DNA from: Glutamicibacter creatinolyticus
GTDB lineage: Bacteria > Actinomycetota > Actinomycetes > Actinomycetales > Micrococcaceae
Assembly: GCF_006094275.1 (NCBI RefSeq)
Contig: NZ_CP034412.1
Coordinates: 2,108,001-2,172,000 of the forward strand
Reading direction: 5' to 3'
Length of the DNA: 64,000 bases
Shown piece after piece: positions 55,601 to 63,469 of the stretch (positions within the stretch are counted from its first letter, which is position 1; each line of letters opens with the position of its first letter). Made by a program: the position numbers and the translations under genes. The notes under the pieces were generated by a model. The model searched no databases. It was not told the DNA's origin and saw only the letters and a program-made list of their open reading frames with translations.

Positions 55601-56044
55601 GCTGGCCAATTCCCAGGATTGGGCGGCCCCCAGCAGGGCGCTGTCCTCTTCAATGCCCAGGCGCAGCCCGTAGTCCTGCACGAGCGTGTTCGCGTAGGAA
55701 TGGTAGGTGGACACGGACGGGTCCAGGTAGTCCTCGGTGGTCTGCCCATCCAGCAGGCCGGTGTTCACCAGGGCGGCGATCTTCGCGCGGATGCGGGCGG
55801 ACAGTTCCCCGGCGGCCTTGCGGGTGAAGGTCACCCCGAGCACTTCCTCCGGGCGCACCAGCTCGTTGGCCACCAGCCAGACAACCTTGTCGGCCATGGT
55901 CTTGGTTTTCCCGGACCCGGCCCCGGCGATGACCAGCATCGGTTCCAGCGGGGCGCAGATGATCCGGCTTTGCTGTTCGGTGGGCGGGAACTGTTCGCCC
56001 AGGGCGGCGGAGAGCTCTTCGGGGGTAAAGCGGATTTCACTCAT
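52691..56044 (-). CDS. adnB: AdnB-type helicase-nuclease subunit
   Basis: 1117 residues. Superfamily 1A motor with Walker A VIAGAGSGKTKTMADKV, motif II LLDEFQDTSHAQM and motif VI-type VALTRAKSLLICS. The C-terminal PD-(D/E)xK nuclease shows GHWLLVDWKTGHVPSGKSL. The mycobacterial AdnAB heterodimer resects DNA ends at double-strand breaks. ATG 56044 overlaps the adnA stop by 4 bases, so the subunits are made together from one message. Confidence 0.92.
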   Translation of the reverse strand: MSEIRFTPEELSAALGEQFPPTEQQSRIICAPLEPMLVIAGAGSGKTKTMADKVVWLVANELVRPEEVLGVTFTRKAAGELSARIRAKIAALVNTGLLDGQTTEDYLDPSVSTYHSYANTLVQDYGLRLGIEEDSALLGAAQSWELASEVLEAYTGDYEHLGSATSTLINAIVSFSSEASEHLVGTAQAEAWLRDLEQRLRRLPMYPDKDKAQTAVAGKLIDKIASRATIAELSQRYAEEKARRGVMDYGDLVAHAARIAEQIPAAAVAERSKYKVVLLDEFQDTSHAQMVLFSQLFGDGHPVTAVGDPNQSIYGFRGASAGQLFHFPNEFPIVEPDGQRRNAHVRHLTIAWRNTVNVLQAANLVSGSGQQAPGPVAVKPLEASAHAQPGRVVLNRCATDRQEAEAIAQTIETEILQRRSAGQETTAAVLSRNRAQLGLMAQVLSEKEIPYQLVGLSGLLSTPEVNDLVSCLHVLVDPLRSDKLMRLLAGARWRIGPADLMAFADWSRFLARRREHALTGTLEAQLLVQDAQEDEQTLARAEVNDAASLIEALDFLPPAGWTSADGRTLSETGYLRLSSLRDELRRLRLLANDDLEALVREIERAMNLDIEVAARPWVEPGQRRANLDAFADVIKDYCRHAPQADLTGFLYWLEQAADKEKGLPLPTQDADPNSVQLLTIHASKGLEWDIVAVMSMNEGVFPDRTSDRWTSGDAALPWPLRGDRRDLPQWDTDQASFFELLEAEKQFAADVAEHNEQEERRLAYVALTRAKSLLICSCSVWYGTRTKPSSPSIFIEQLLPLAEGPTPGAEIGVWVQDEQAPEANPTRSQPVEARWPYDPLQGPEVTGGNPRTVYPYSRREVLQTMAEGVLGAAQTPQEAVMQTEQGQAWAEEATRLLAQRQFAAQQEHGVHKPEHVRASLFVELAENPQEVLENLRRPVPRRPGMAARRGTAFHAWLEEYYEQTQMLDLGEILEPADALIDDTLDLEGMKQAFRQSEWAERQPVHVEVPLETRIGDIAVRGRIDAVFRTAEGHWLLVDWKTGHVPSGKSLKDKLVQLAVYRLGWSRLHGIPLEEIQAAFYYVGAGITIHAQQLQSEAELEQMIGAAFEQLDEPTRQG

Positions 56045-59000
56045 GGTTCGGTCACCTGTCGTCCTTCGCTGCACAAGGGGCAGATGTCTGGCAGGGCGCA
56101 CCCGCTGGAGAATCCGGCGCCGCGCGAGGCATCGTGCCGGGTCACGAACTCGGCGTCGCCCATCAGGGCCGCGGCCTCGATGATCAGCTGCTGCGCCCAG
56201 TCATCGGTGGGGGCCTGCTGGGTGCGCAGGCTCGGCTTTTTGGTGTTGGATCCCACGAACACCAGGGTCGCCCCGGCCGGTTCGGCCGGCAGGTGGCTGG
56301 TTTCGGGGGTGGAGTCCAGGGCCCCGAGCGTGATGGCGGCCTGGTAGACGCCCAGCTGCGGGTGGGTTAGCGCGTCCTTGGCGGAGGGCATCCGGGCCCC
56401 GGTCTTCAAATCCACCACATAGGGCCGGCCCTGCCCGTCCACCTCGATGCGGTCAATGACCCCGCGCAGTTCCACCTCCCGCCCCTCATGGGGCACCGGC
56501 ACGTTGAACGGCAGTTCGCGGGCGACCAGGGAGCGCCCCTCGGAGCGCATCTGCAGCGAGTACAGGGCCAGCTTCTTCAGCATCTCCTCGGCCCGGTCAT
56601 GGTCGCGCCTGCCTTCCCAGTTGTTCGGCATTTCCAGTTCCGGCCACCGCTCATCGAGCACCTTCAGGTATTCGCTGCCGGCGGCGTCGGGGTGCTCCTC
56701 GGCGATGGAGTGGATCAAGGTGCCCAGCGAGGCGGCAAAGTCCACGGCGCTTTGCCCGCCTGCGGCCTGCACGAACCAGTTCAGCGGCGAGGCGTGCACC
56801 GCCTCCACCTTGGAGGGCGAGACCCGGATGGGCTGGTCCTGGGGGAAGACCGGGGCCTGGGTGCTCAGCGGCGCCAATCCCCACCAGGTGGCCGGGGCCG
56901 CCCCGCGCACCGCCGGCTGTGCCGCGGTGAGCTGGCCCAGGACCGCCACCGCATCCTGGGCGACCGAGGAGACCGTTTGGGAAGAGTCCTGCTGCCAGGC
57001 GCCCATGGCGGCGGCGATGTGGCTTTCGGCCTCGCAGCGCAGCTCGGCGACCAGGGAGGGCAGGGACCGGATCCGGGGCACCGCGGTGTAGCTGCCCTGC
57101 TGGTCCGCGGCGGGGTCGATGATCTGCAGGAAGGAGGAGGGCTGCTGTTCCTCGCTGGCCACGGCGGTGCAGATCAGTGACTGGCTGGCGCGGGAGATCG
57201 CGTTGGAGAAGGAGCGCAGCTCGTCGTTGCGGATTTCGCGCACCAGCCGGCTGGGGGTGCGGGTGCCAAGGAAACCGACCCCGTGCTCCACCGCCTCGGC
57301 CAGGGCGTTGGAGCCGAGCAGTTCACCGCGCAGCCGCAGGTTGGGCCAGGAGCCCTCCTGCAGCCCCGGGACGAACACGACCGGCCATTGCCGGCCGGCG
57401 GCTGCCGCGGTGGTCAGCACCGTGACGGTCTGGTCGCTGGCCGAACGGCTGGCCAGGGAGTCCATGGGCAGCTCCTGTTCCAGGATGTGTTCGACGAACT
57501 GTTCGACACTGGCCCCGGGCAGCTGGTCAACGAAGCGTTCAGCCGCCTGGAACACGGAGAGCACCGCGTCCAGGTCGTGGTCGGCGCGGCGGGCCGCCGG
57601 TCCGGTGCCCAATGCCTCGGTACGCCAGGCCTCGGCCCGGCCGCTGGCCTCCCACAACGCCCACAGGGCGGTTTCCGGGGTGGCGTTGCCGGTGGCCAGT
57701 TCTTCGCGCAGGCGCTGGTACATGCCCAGGAGGCGTTCCAGCCCACGGGCCACCGGGCCCAGGTCCTGGGCCAGCTCCGGTTCATGCAAGGTGGCTTCGA
57801 GCAGTTCCTGGCTCGAACGCCGGCCTCCACCGGCACTGTCCTTCTGGCGCAGCAGCTGGCGCAGCCGCCGGATTTCCAGCGCGGTGCTCATCCCGTAGCG
57901 GGAGAGCAGCAGCGACTGCATGCGCAGCGGGTCCTCGTTGGCTTCGGGGTTCACCGCCAGCGCCAGCAGGTCCAGCAGCGGGCGCACCGCGTTCTCCTCC
58001 TTCAGCGGCACTTCCGCCGGAGGGGTGGTTACCGCGATTCCCTGGCCTTCCAGGAAGCGGCTGAGATTGCGCACCTGGGAGCCGGTGCGCACCACGATCG
58101 CCATCTCCGCTAGGGGGCGGTGTTCGTAGAGATTCAGGTGCACGATGTGCTGGGCGAGGAACCGCTCCTCCTGGGTGGAGTTTTCAAATAGATGCGTTTG
58201 CACCGTTGCAGGGTGGGGATCTTCCCCGAACTCCAGGGTTCGGCCGTGCAGTCCGGCGGCCACCGGGACCCGGCGCACCACGCGTTTCCACGCCTGGGCG
58301 ATGGCGGGGCCCATCCGGTAGCTGGTTTCCAGTTCGTAGATGCCAGCCGGGTTGCGGGGCGTTGAGTAGCGCTGGGTGAACTGTGCCAGCTCATCGGCGC
58401 GGGCGCCGCGGAACCCCTGCACCACATTGTCGGGGGCGGCGAAGGCCACCAGGTTTCGGCCACGCCCCAGCAGGGTCAGCAGCCGGTGTTGGGAAAGGCT
58501 GGCCTCCTGCAGGTCATCGACCAGGACCAGCTGCAGCTGATCCTGTTCGGCGGCCAGGAATTCGGGGTTGGCTTCCAGCAGTTCCGCGGCCCGGGTGATC
58601 AGCCCGGCCGGGTCGAAGGCCTCGGCGCTGCCCAGGTCCAGCAGGTCCCGGTACTCCTGGTAGAACATGGCCGCGGCCACCCATTCGCCGCGTTCGGCCT
58701 GCTCCCCCAGCTGCGCGATGTCGTCCGGTTCCAGGCCGAGTTCGGAGACCCGGTCAAAGAACTCACGCACCTCCTTGCGAAAACCCCGGGTGCCCACCGC
58801 CAGGCGCAGTTCCTCCGGCCACGGCGGGGATGGGGTCAGCCCCTGTTCGTGGCCTTCGAGCAAGTGCCCGAGCAAGGTGTCCTGTTCCGGCCCGGAGAGC
58901 AGGCGCGGGGCCCGCTCCACCATGGGCAACAGCCCCTGCAGCCGGGCGCGGCGAATCAGGTCGAAGGCGTAGGCGGACCAGGTGCGCACCACCGGTTCGG

Positions 59001-59244
59001 TAAAGGTTTGCTCGGCCCGTGCGCTAAGTTCATTGCGCAACATGGCGGCGGTGTTGCGGGTGGGGGCCAGCACCAGCAGGGAGAGCGGGTCCAGCCCGGC
59101 ACGCAGGCGCTGCACGGCGACTTCAACCAGCAACGTGGACTTTCCGGTTCCCGGGGCGCCGGCGACCAGTGAGGGCCGGCGCGAGGTGACCAGGTGATCC
59201 AGCAGTTCTGGGGTGCCCGTTGCCGTGTCTGCCGATTCGCTCAT
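56041..59244 (-). CDS. adnA: AdnA-type helicase-nuclease subunit
   Basis: 1067 residues. UvrD-like motor domain with Walker A LVAGAPGTGKSTLLVEVA and QLVLVDDLQEASLSQHRLL in the motif II position. The C-terminal nuclease has PYVVDLKTGARMPSAKD. Three cysteines at the end (CALPDICPLC, about 1053-1062) look like part of an Fe-S cluster as in AddB/AdnA-type nucleases. It pairs with AdnB for end resection. The start overlaps the stop of the alkyltransferase-like gene (ATGA, 59241-59244). Confidence 0.92.
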   Translation of the reverse strand: MSESADTATGTPELLDHLVTSRRPSLVAGAPGTGKSTLLVEVAVQRLRAGLDPLSLLVLAPTRNTAAMLRNELSARAEQTFTEPVVRTWSAYAFDLIRRARLQGLLPMVERAPRLLSGPEQDTLLGHLLEGHEQGLTPSPPWPEELRLAVGTRGFRKEVREFFDRVSELGLEPDDIAQLGEQAERGEWVAAAMFYQEYRDLLDLGSAEAFDPAGLITRAAELLEANPEFLAAEQDQLQLVLVDDLQEASLSQHRLLTLLGRGRNLVAFAAPDNVVQGFRGARADELAQFTQRYSTPRNPAGIYELETSYRMGPAIAQAWKRVVRRVPVAAGLHGRTLEFGEDPHPATVQTHLFENSTQEERFLAQHIVHLNLYEHRPLAEMAIVVRTGSQVRNLSRFLEGQGIAVTTPPAEVPLKEENAVRPLLDLLALAVNPEANEDPLRMQSLLLSRYGMSTALEIRRLRQLLRQKDSAGGGRRSSQELLEATLHEPELAQDLGPVARGLERLLGMYQRLREELATGNATPETALWALWEASGRAEAWRTEALGTGPAARRADHDLDAVLSVFQAAERFVDQLPGASVEQFVEHILEQELPMDSLASRSASDQTVTVLTTAAAAGRQWPVVFVPGLQEGSWPNLRLRGELLGSNALAEAVEHGVGFLGTRTPSRLVREIRNDELRSFSNAISRASQSLICTAVASEEQQPSSFLQIIDPAADQQGSYTAVPRIRSLPSLVAELRCEAESHIAAAMGAWQQDSSQTVSSVAQDAVAVLGQLTAAQPAVRGAAPATWWGLAPLSTQAPVFPQDQPIRVSPSKVEAVHASPLNWFVQAAGGQSAVDFAASLGTLIHSIAEEHPDAAGSEYLKVLDERWPELEMPNNWEGRRDHDRAEEMLKKLALYSLQMRSEGRSLVARELPFNVPVPHEGREVELRGVIDRIEVDGQGRPYVVDLKTGARMPSAKDALTHPQLGVYQAAITLGALDSTPETSHLPAEPAGATLVFVGSNTKKPSLRTQQAPTDDWAQQLIIEAAALMGDAEFVTRHDASRGAGFSSGCALPDICPLCSEGRQVTEP

Positions 59245-59711
59245 GGTTCCATCCCATCACGCGGCTCCGACGTTTTGGTTCCACGGCCCGCCTGCTGCCC
59301 GAAGGCTGGGTCGGTGCGCGGCCGCTCTTCATCCGCCCTGGAGGTCCGCGGCCCGTCGAGGCTGGCGGACAGTTCCTGGATTTGGCGCCACTGCCGGTCA
59401 TTGGGCTGCCAACGGGCCCGGGCGACATCCACTCTGCCCCCGCGCCGGGGCATGCGCTCTTGATCCCAGTGGGCGCGCGCCTGCTCCAGCAGGGATGCGG
59501 TGATGTTGCCATCTGCCCGGATGATCCGCCACCAGGGCGTGCCCGGCGCGGTGCCCTGCATCGCCTTGCCGACCTGGCGGGGGCCGGCGCGGCCAAGCAG
59601 CTCCGCCACGTCCTTGTAGGTGAGGATCCGCCCGGCGGGAACCAGGCCGGCCAGCTGGTGGACGGCCTCTTCGAAGTCCAGCGGCGGCGGGGAGGGGGAC
59701 GGCAGGTGCAT
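59241..59711 (-). CDS. Alkyltransferase-like protein (MGMT family, active-site Cys replaced)
   Basis: 156 residues. The MGMT DNA-binding domain is at about 12-75 (DFEEAVHQLAGLVPAGRIL; VGKAMQGTAPGTPWWRIIR). The reactive motif PCHRV of true methyltransferases reads Pro59-Trp60-Trp61-Arg62-Ile, so no alkyl group can be taken up. ATL proteins bind O6-alkylguanine and flag it for nucleotide excision repair. The C-terminal half is polar and unlike known domains. Its stop overlaps the adnA start, making it the first gene of an ATL-adnA-adnB operon. Confidence 0.88.
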   Translation of the reverse strand: MHLPSPSPPPLDFEEAVHQLAGLVPAGRILTYKDVAELLGRAGPRQVGKAMQGTAPGTPWWRIIRADGNITASLLEQARAHWDQERMPRRGGRVDVARARWQPNDRQWRQIQELSASLDGPRTSRADEERPRTDPAFGQQAGRGTKTSEPRDGMEP

Positions 59712-59798
59712 GCCCCTATTGTGCCAAGGCCCATGCTTCTGTCCCCAACCGGTGGGTCACGCCGCGTCAGCGCACCTTGGGACGGTAGCGTTATTTGC

Positions 59799-60482
59799 AT
59801 GAGTGAATGGCATATCGGCCCCTGCCTGGGTTTTGACTTGGAAACCACCGGTGTTGACACGAATACCGCGCGCATCGTAACCGCTTCGGTGGTGTTGCTG
59901 GATTCCTCCGGGCAGATCCTGAACCAACGCGAGTGGCTGCTGGATCCCGGAGTGGAGATCCCGGAGGCGGCCACAGCGGTGCATGGGGTCACCACCGAGC
60001 GGGCGCGCGCCGAGGGCGTCGCGGCCGCTCGGGGGGTTGGCGAAATCCTGAACCTATTGCAGTTCGCGTCCCAGCAGGCACCGATCATTGCCTTCAATGC
60101 CTCCTATGACTTCTCGGTCCTGCACACCGAGGCACTGCGCCACGAGCTGGTGCCCTTCATCCCGGGCAACGTGATCGACCCCTACGTCCTGGACCGGCAA
60201 ATGGACCGCTATCGCAAGGGCAAGCGCACCCTGGAGGCGGCGTGCCAGCACTATGGGGTGGTCTTGGAGAACGCGCACACCTCCTTCGCGGATGCGGTCG
60301 CCTGCGTTGGGGTGGCCCGCGCCCTGGCCTCCCGTTACCCGGACCTGCTGGTGGATCCGGCCGAGCTGCACGGCCAGCAGATCCGCTGGGCCCGGGAGCA
60401 CGCCGAGAATTTCCAGCAGTACCTGCGCCGCACCAAGCCCGAGGCGGTCGTCGACGGCGCCTGGCCCATCAAGGATTCCTAG
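59799..60482 (+). CDS. DEDDh 3'-5' exonuclease (DnaQ-like)
   Basis: 227 residues. The DEDDh catalytic set is complete: Asp and Glu in GFDLETTGVD, Asp in FNASYDFSVLHTE, and His/Asp in HTSFADAVACVGVARAL. No polymerase or other domain is fused, and the C-terminal 40 residues (QQIRWAREHAENFQQYL) are a helical extension. It resembles epsilon-subunit-like exonucleases of actinobacteria that act in repair or RNA turnover. The ATG has no ribosome site and TAGCGT lies about 7 bases upstream, so the transcript may be leaderless. Confidence 0.9.
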   Translation: MSEWHIGPCLGFDLETTGVDTNTARIVTASVVLLDSSGQILNQREWLLDPGVEIPEAATAVHGVTTERARAEGVAAARGVGEILNLLQFASQQAPIIAFNASYDFSVLHTEALRHELVPFIPGNVIDPYVLDRQMDRYRKGKRTLEAACQHYGVVLENAHTSFADAVACVGVARALASRYPDLLVDPAELHGQQIRWAREHAENFQQYLRRTKPEAVVDGAWPIKDS

Positions 60483-60514
60483 GCGCTTCGAGACCTAATT
60501 CACAGCCGTGCCCA

Positions 60515-60562
60515 GCGGCCCGTGATGGCCGCCACGAGCCCGGCGGGCGTCCATCCTTTTTT
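60515..60562 (+). terminator. Terminator after the exonuclease gene
   Basis: Two small hairpins, GCGGCC/GGCCGC (60515-60532) and GCCCG/CGGGC (about 60538-60548), are followed by the T6 run of CCTTTTTTG. The second hairpin with the T-run is the likely terminator. Confidence 0.55.
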
Positions 60563-60577
60563 GTGAATGATATTCAC
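60563..60577. promoter_or_regulatory. 15-bp inverted repeat upstream of metNIQ, candidate operator
   Basis: GTGAAT-GAT-ATTCAC, perfect 6-base arms around 3 bases, about 145 bases before the metN start. It is just after the exonuclease terminator's T-run. It may bind a regulator of the transporter, but no known consensus fits. Confidence 0.35.
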
Positions 60578-60722
60578 TCAAAGATTCTTCGACCTCATCC
60601 GTGAGATAGCGGAGCTTTACGGCGCATTACCGAATGTGCAGGGCGATTCGGTCGATAATATTCGACGGTGATTCAATTGGGGGTACTCTCTTTACCCTTG
60701 AGAATTGAAGGACCACCACCCT

Positions 60723-61718
60723 GTGATTACGATCAAGGACCTGCGCAAGGTCTACCGCCAAGGCAGCGATACCGTTGTTGCCCTTGACGGGGTTAGCCTC
60801 GAAGTCCCCACCGGGAAAATCCACGGCATCGTCGGACACTCCGGTGCCGGCAAATCCACCCTGGTTCGGTGTTTGACCCTGTTGGATCAACCCACCAGCG
60901 GAACGGTTGCCGTCAACGGCCAGGAGCTGACCAACATCGGCGACAGCCAGCTGCGCGAAACCCGCCGGCGCATCGGGATGGTGTTCCAGCACGCGAATCT
61001 CTTCGATTCACGCACCACCGCCCAGAACGTGGCCTACCCGTTGGAACTGAGCGGGATGTCCAAGAAGGACAGCGCACACAAGGTCCGCGAACTGCTCGAG
61101 CTGGTGGGGCTGGGCAAGTTCAGCAACGCCTACCCCTCCCAGCTCTCGGGCGGGCAGCGCCAGCGCGTGGGCATCGCCCGCGCCCTGGCCACCGACCCGG
61201 ACGTGCTGTTGTGTGATGAGCCGACCAGCGCCCTGGACCCGAAGACCACCGATGAGATCCTGGACCTGGTCAAGGCCCTGCGTGACCGGCTGAACATCAC
61301 GGTGCTGATCATCACCCACGAAATGCACGTGGTGAAGCAGGCCTGCGATTCGGTCTCCCTGCTGGAGGCCGGGCGCATCGTGGAGCACGGGGACCTGGAA
61401 AGCGTGATCAACACCCCCGGCTCCACCCTGGCGGCCACCTTGCTGCCGTTGCCCGGCGAAGCGCCGCAGGCCGCCGGGCAGGGCCCGGTGCTGGACATCA
61501 TCTACTCCGGGGCACAGGCCAACGAGCCGGTGCTGTCCGGGCTGTCCCGGCACTTCGACATGGACGTCAACGTCATGGCCGGCTCGGTGGAACAGATGGG
61601 CGAGCACCAGTTCGCCCGGCTGCGCATCCAGCTGCCGGCCAGCGCCAACACCGAAGAAGTGGTGGCCTACCTCGAATCCATTGACGTCGCCGTGGCTCTG
61701 AAGGGAAGCGGAAAGTGA
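60723..61718 (+). CDS. metN: Methionine-type ABC transporter ATPase MetN
   Basis: 331 residues from GTG 60723 (MITIKDLRKVYRQG; AAGGA upstream). A TTG 18 bases earlier is less likely. Walker A GHSGAGKSTLVRCL, signature LSGGQRQRVGIARAL and Walker B VLLCDEPTSALDP are all present. The C-terminal NIL domain (about 255-331) is the regulatory methionine-binding domain of MetN. It powers uptake of methionine through MetI with MetQ as receptor. Confidence 0.95.
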   Translation: MITIKDLRKVYRQGSDTVVALDGVSLEVPTGKIHGIVGHSGAGKSTLVRCLTLLDQPTSGTVAVNGQELTNIGDSQLRETRRRIGMVFQHANLFDSRTTAQNVAYPLELSGMSKKDSAHKVRELLELVGLGKFSNAYPSQLSGGQRQRVGIARALATDPDVLLCDEPTSALDPKTTDEILDLVKALRDRLNITVLIITHEMHVVKQACDSVSLLEAGRIVEHGDLESVINTPGSTLAATLLPLPGEAPQAAGQGPVLDIIYSGAQANEPVLSGLSRHFDMDVNVMAGSVEQMGEHQFARLRIQLPASANTEEVVAYLESIDVAVALKGSGK

Positions 61719-62398
61719 ACGAATTTTTCAACGACCTGCTGACCAATCCGGGGATCACCAAGGCCATGTGGCCGGCGACCGTCGAAACCCTGCAGATGAC
61801 CGCGATTTCCGGGATCTTCACGGTGCTGATCGGCCTGCCGCTGGGCATCTTGCTGCACACCACCGACAAGGGCGGGCTGACCCCGGTGCGCTGGCTGAAC
61901 GTGGTGCTCTCGGGCATCATCGTGAACATCACCCGGTCGATCCCATTCGCCATCCTGATGGTGGCCCTGATCCCGTTCGCGGCACTGGTCGTCGGCCAGG
62001 CGCTGGGGCCGATCGCGGCCTCGGTGTCGCTGACCATCGGCACCGTGCCGTTCTTTGCCCGCCTGGTGGAGACCGCGCTGCGTGATGTCTCCTCCGGCAA
62101 GGTGGACGCCGCCCTGGTGATGGGCTCGACCAAGATGCAGATCATCCGCAAGGTGATGGTTCCCGAGGCCCTGCCCGGCCTGGTGGCCGCCACCACGACC
62201 ACGATCGTCACGCTGATCGGCTACTCGGCGATGGCCGGCCTGGTCGGCGGCGGCGGGCTGGGCCGCCTGGCCTACAACTACGGCTTCCAGCGTTACGAGC
62301 CGACCATCATGCTGGTGACCCTGGTGATCATCCTGCTGCTGGTGCAGATCGTGCAGCTGCTGGGCGACTGGCTGGCCCGCAGGGTCGACCACCGCTAA
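61715..62398 (+). CDS. metI: Methionine-type ABC transporter permease MetI
   Basis: 227 residues with five membrane helices. The coupling loop is VDAALVMGSTKMQIIRKVMVPEALPG (given here as its core VMGSTKMQIIRKV). GTG 61715 overlaps the metN stop by 4 bases, fixing the start and showing translational coupling. It forms the membrane channel of the MetNIQ importer. Confidence 0.95.
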   Translation: MNEFFNDLLTNPGITKAMWPATVETLQMTAISGIFTVLIGLPLGILLHTTDKGGLTPVRWLNVVLSGIIVNITRSIPFAILMVALIPFAALVVGQALGPIAASVSLTIGTVPFFARLVETALRDVSSGKVDAALVMGSTKMQIIRKVMVPEALPGLVAATTTTIVTLIGYSAMAGLVGGGGLGRLAYNYGFQRYEPTIMLVTLVIILLLVQIVQLLGDWLARRVDHR

Positions 62399-62481
62399 TC
62401 GGCCGCAGCCCCTCCACAACCCCGCAAACCCCGCCCGCCGCCGAAAACCCGGCGGGCATCAACCGAACAAAGGACAACACC

Positions 62482-63342
62482 ATGCTGCGCAAGAAACTCG
62501 CACTTGCCGCCACCGGCGTCGCCACCGTGCTGGCCCTGACCGCCTGCGGCGGCGGAAGCTCCCCGGAACCGGCCGCCGACGCGAGCCTGGACCCGGCGAA
62601 CCCGACCGTTGTGAAGGTCGGCGCCAGTGCGGTGCCGCACGCCCAGATCCTGGAGTACATCGATGCCAACCTGGCCAAGGATGCCGGCATCGACCTGGAC
62701 ATCACGGAAATCGATGACTACCAGACCCCGAACATCGCCCTGGAAGACGGCACCATTGACGCCAACTACTTCCAGACCGAGGCCTACCTGGCCGACCAGG
62801 TCAAGGCGAAGGGCTACAAGTTCGAGCATGGCGAGGGCGTGCACGTCGAACCGCTGACCGCGTTCTCGCAGAAGTTCGACAAGCCCGAGGACGTCACCGA
62901 CGGGGCGCGCGTGGTGCTGAACAACGACCCGGTGAACCAGCTGCGCGGCCTGCGCGTGCTGGAGTCGGCGGGTCTGCTGAAGAACCTGGCCGACGGGGAT
63001 TCGGCGTTGACCGTTGAGGGCGATGCCGAGAAGAACCCGAAGGGCCTGACGTTCGAGGAGGTCAACTCCGAGCAGGTGCCGCAGTTCTACAAGGACGGCA
63101 AGTCGGCGGACCTTGCCCTGGTCAACGGCAACTACATTGTCCAGGCCAAGCTGAACCCGGAGGAGATCCTGTACCAGGAATCGGCCGAGAACAACCCGAA
63201 CGCCAACTTCCTGACCTGGCGCGAGGGTGAGGAAACCGCGGCGATCGCCAAGCTCGAAGAGCTGCTGCACTCCGATGAGGTGCACAAGTACATCGAGGAC
63301 ACCTGGAGCGACGGCAGCGTGCTGCCGGCCACCAACAAGTAA
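62482..63342 (+). CDS. metQ: Methionine-type ABC transporter binding lipoprotein MetQ
   Basis: 286 residues. The signal peptide ends at lipobox LTAC (Cys22). The NlpA/MetQ fold is clear: VVKVGASAVPHAQILEYI, DYQTPNIALEDGTIDANYFQ, VVLNNDPVNQLRGLRVLESAG. A ribosome site (AAAGGA) lies before the ATG, and the gene is 83 bases after metI in the same transcript. It captures methionine or a related compound outside the membrane. Confidence 0.95.
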   Translation: MLRKKLALAATGVATVLALTACGGGSSPEPAADASLDPANPTVVKVGASAVPHAQILEYIDANLAKDAGIDLDITEIDDYQTPNIALEDGTIDANYFQTEAYLADQVKAKGYKFEHGEGVHVEPLTAFSQKFDKPEDVTDGARVVLNNDPVNQLRGLRVLESAGLLKNLADGDSALTVEGDAEKNPKGLTFEEVNSEQVPQFYKDGKSADLALVNGNYIVQAKLNPEEILYQESAENNPNANFLTWREGEETAAIAKLEELLHSDEVHKYIEDTWSDGSVLPATNK

Positions 63343-63383
63343 GCCGGTTCCGCGGCCCGGCCCGGCGCCAGCACCCGCATACC

Positions 63384-63435
63384 GGCAAGGCAACGGCCCG
63401 TCTCCCCTCGTGGGGAGGCGGGCCGTTGCCTTGCC
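63384..63435. terminator. Strong terminator between metQ and hemL
   Basis: GGCAAGGCAACGGCCCG and its exact complement, with CTCCCC/GGGGAG continuing the stem after one T:G pair and the loop TCGT, give about 24 bp. It lies between the convergent metQ (stop 63342) and hemL (stop 63470) genes. Confidence 0.85.
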
Positions 63436-63469
63436 CGCTTCCGGCGGGTTCGGGCTCAGCGTGGGCAGA

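Noticed and set aside
54437-56347. 636-codon frame opposite adnB
   Set aside because: Shadow frame; Gly/Val/His/Gln-rich with no domain.
60483-60722. Possible SAM riboswitch before metN
   Set aside because: I could not fit the region to any SAM riboswitch class I know; only short hairpins and an inverted repeat are visible.
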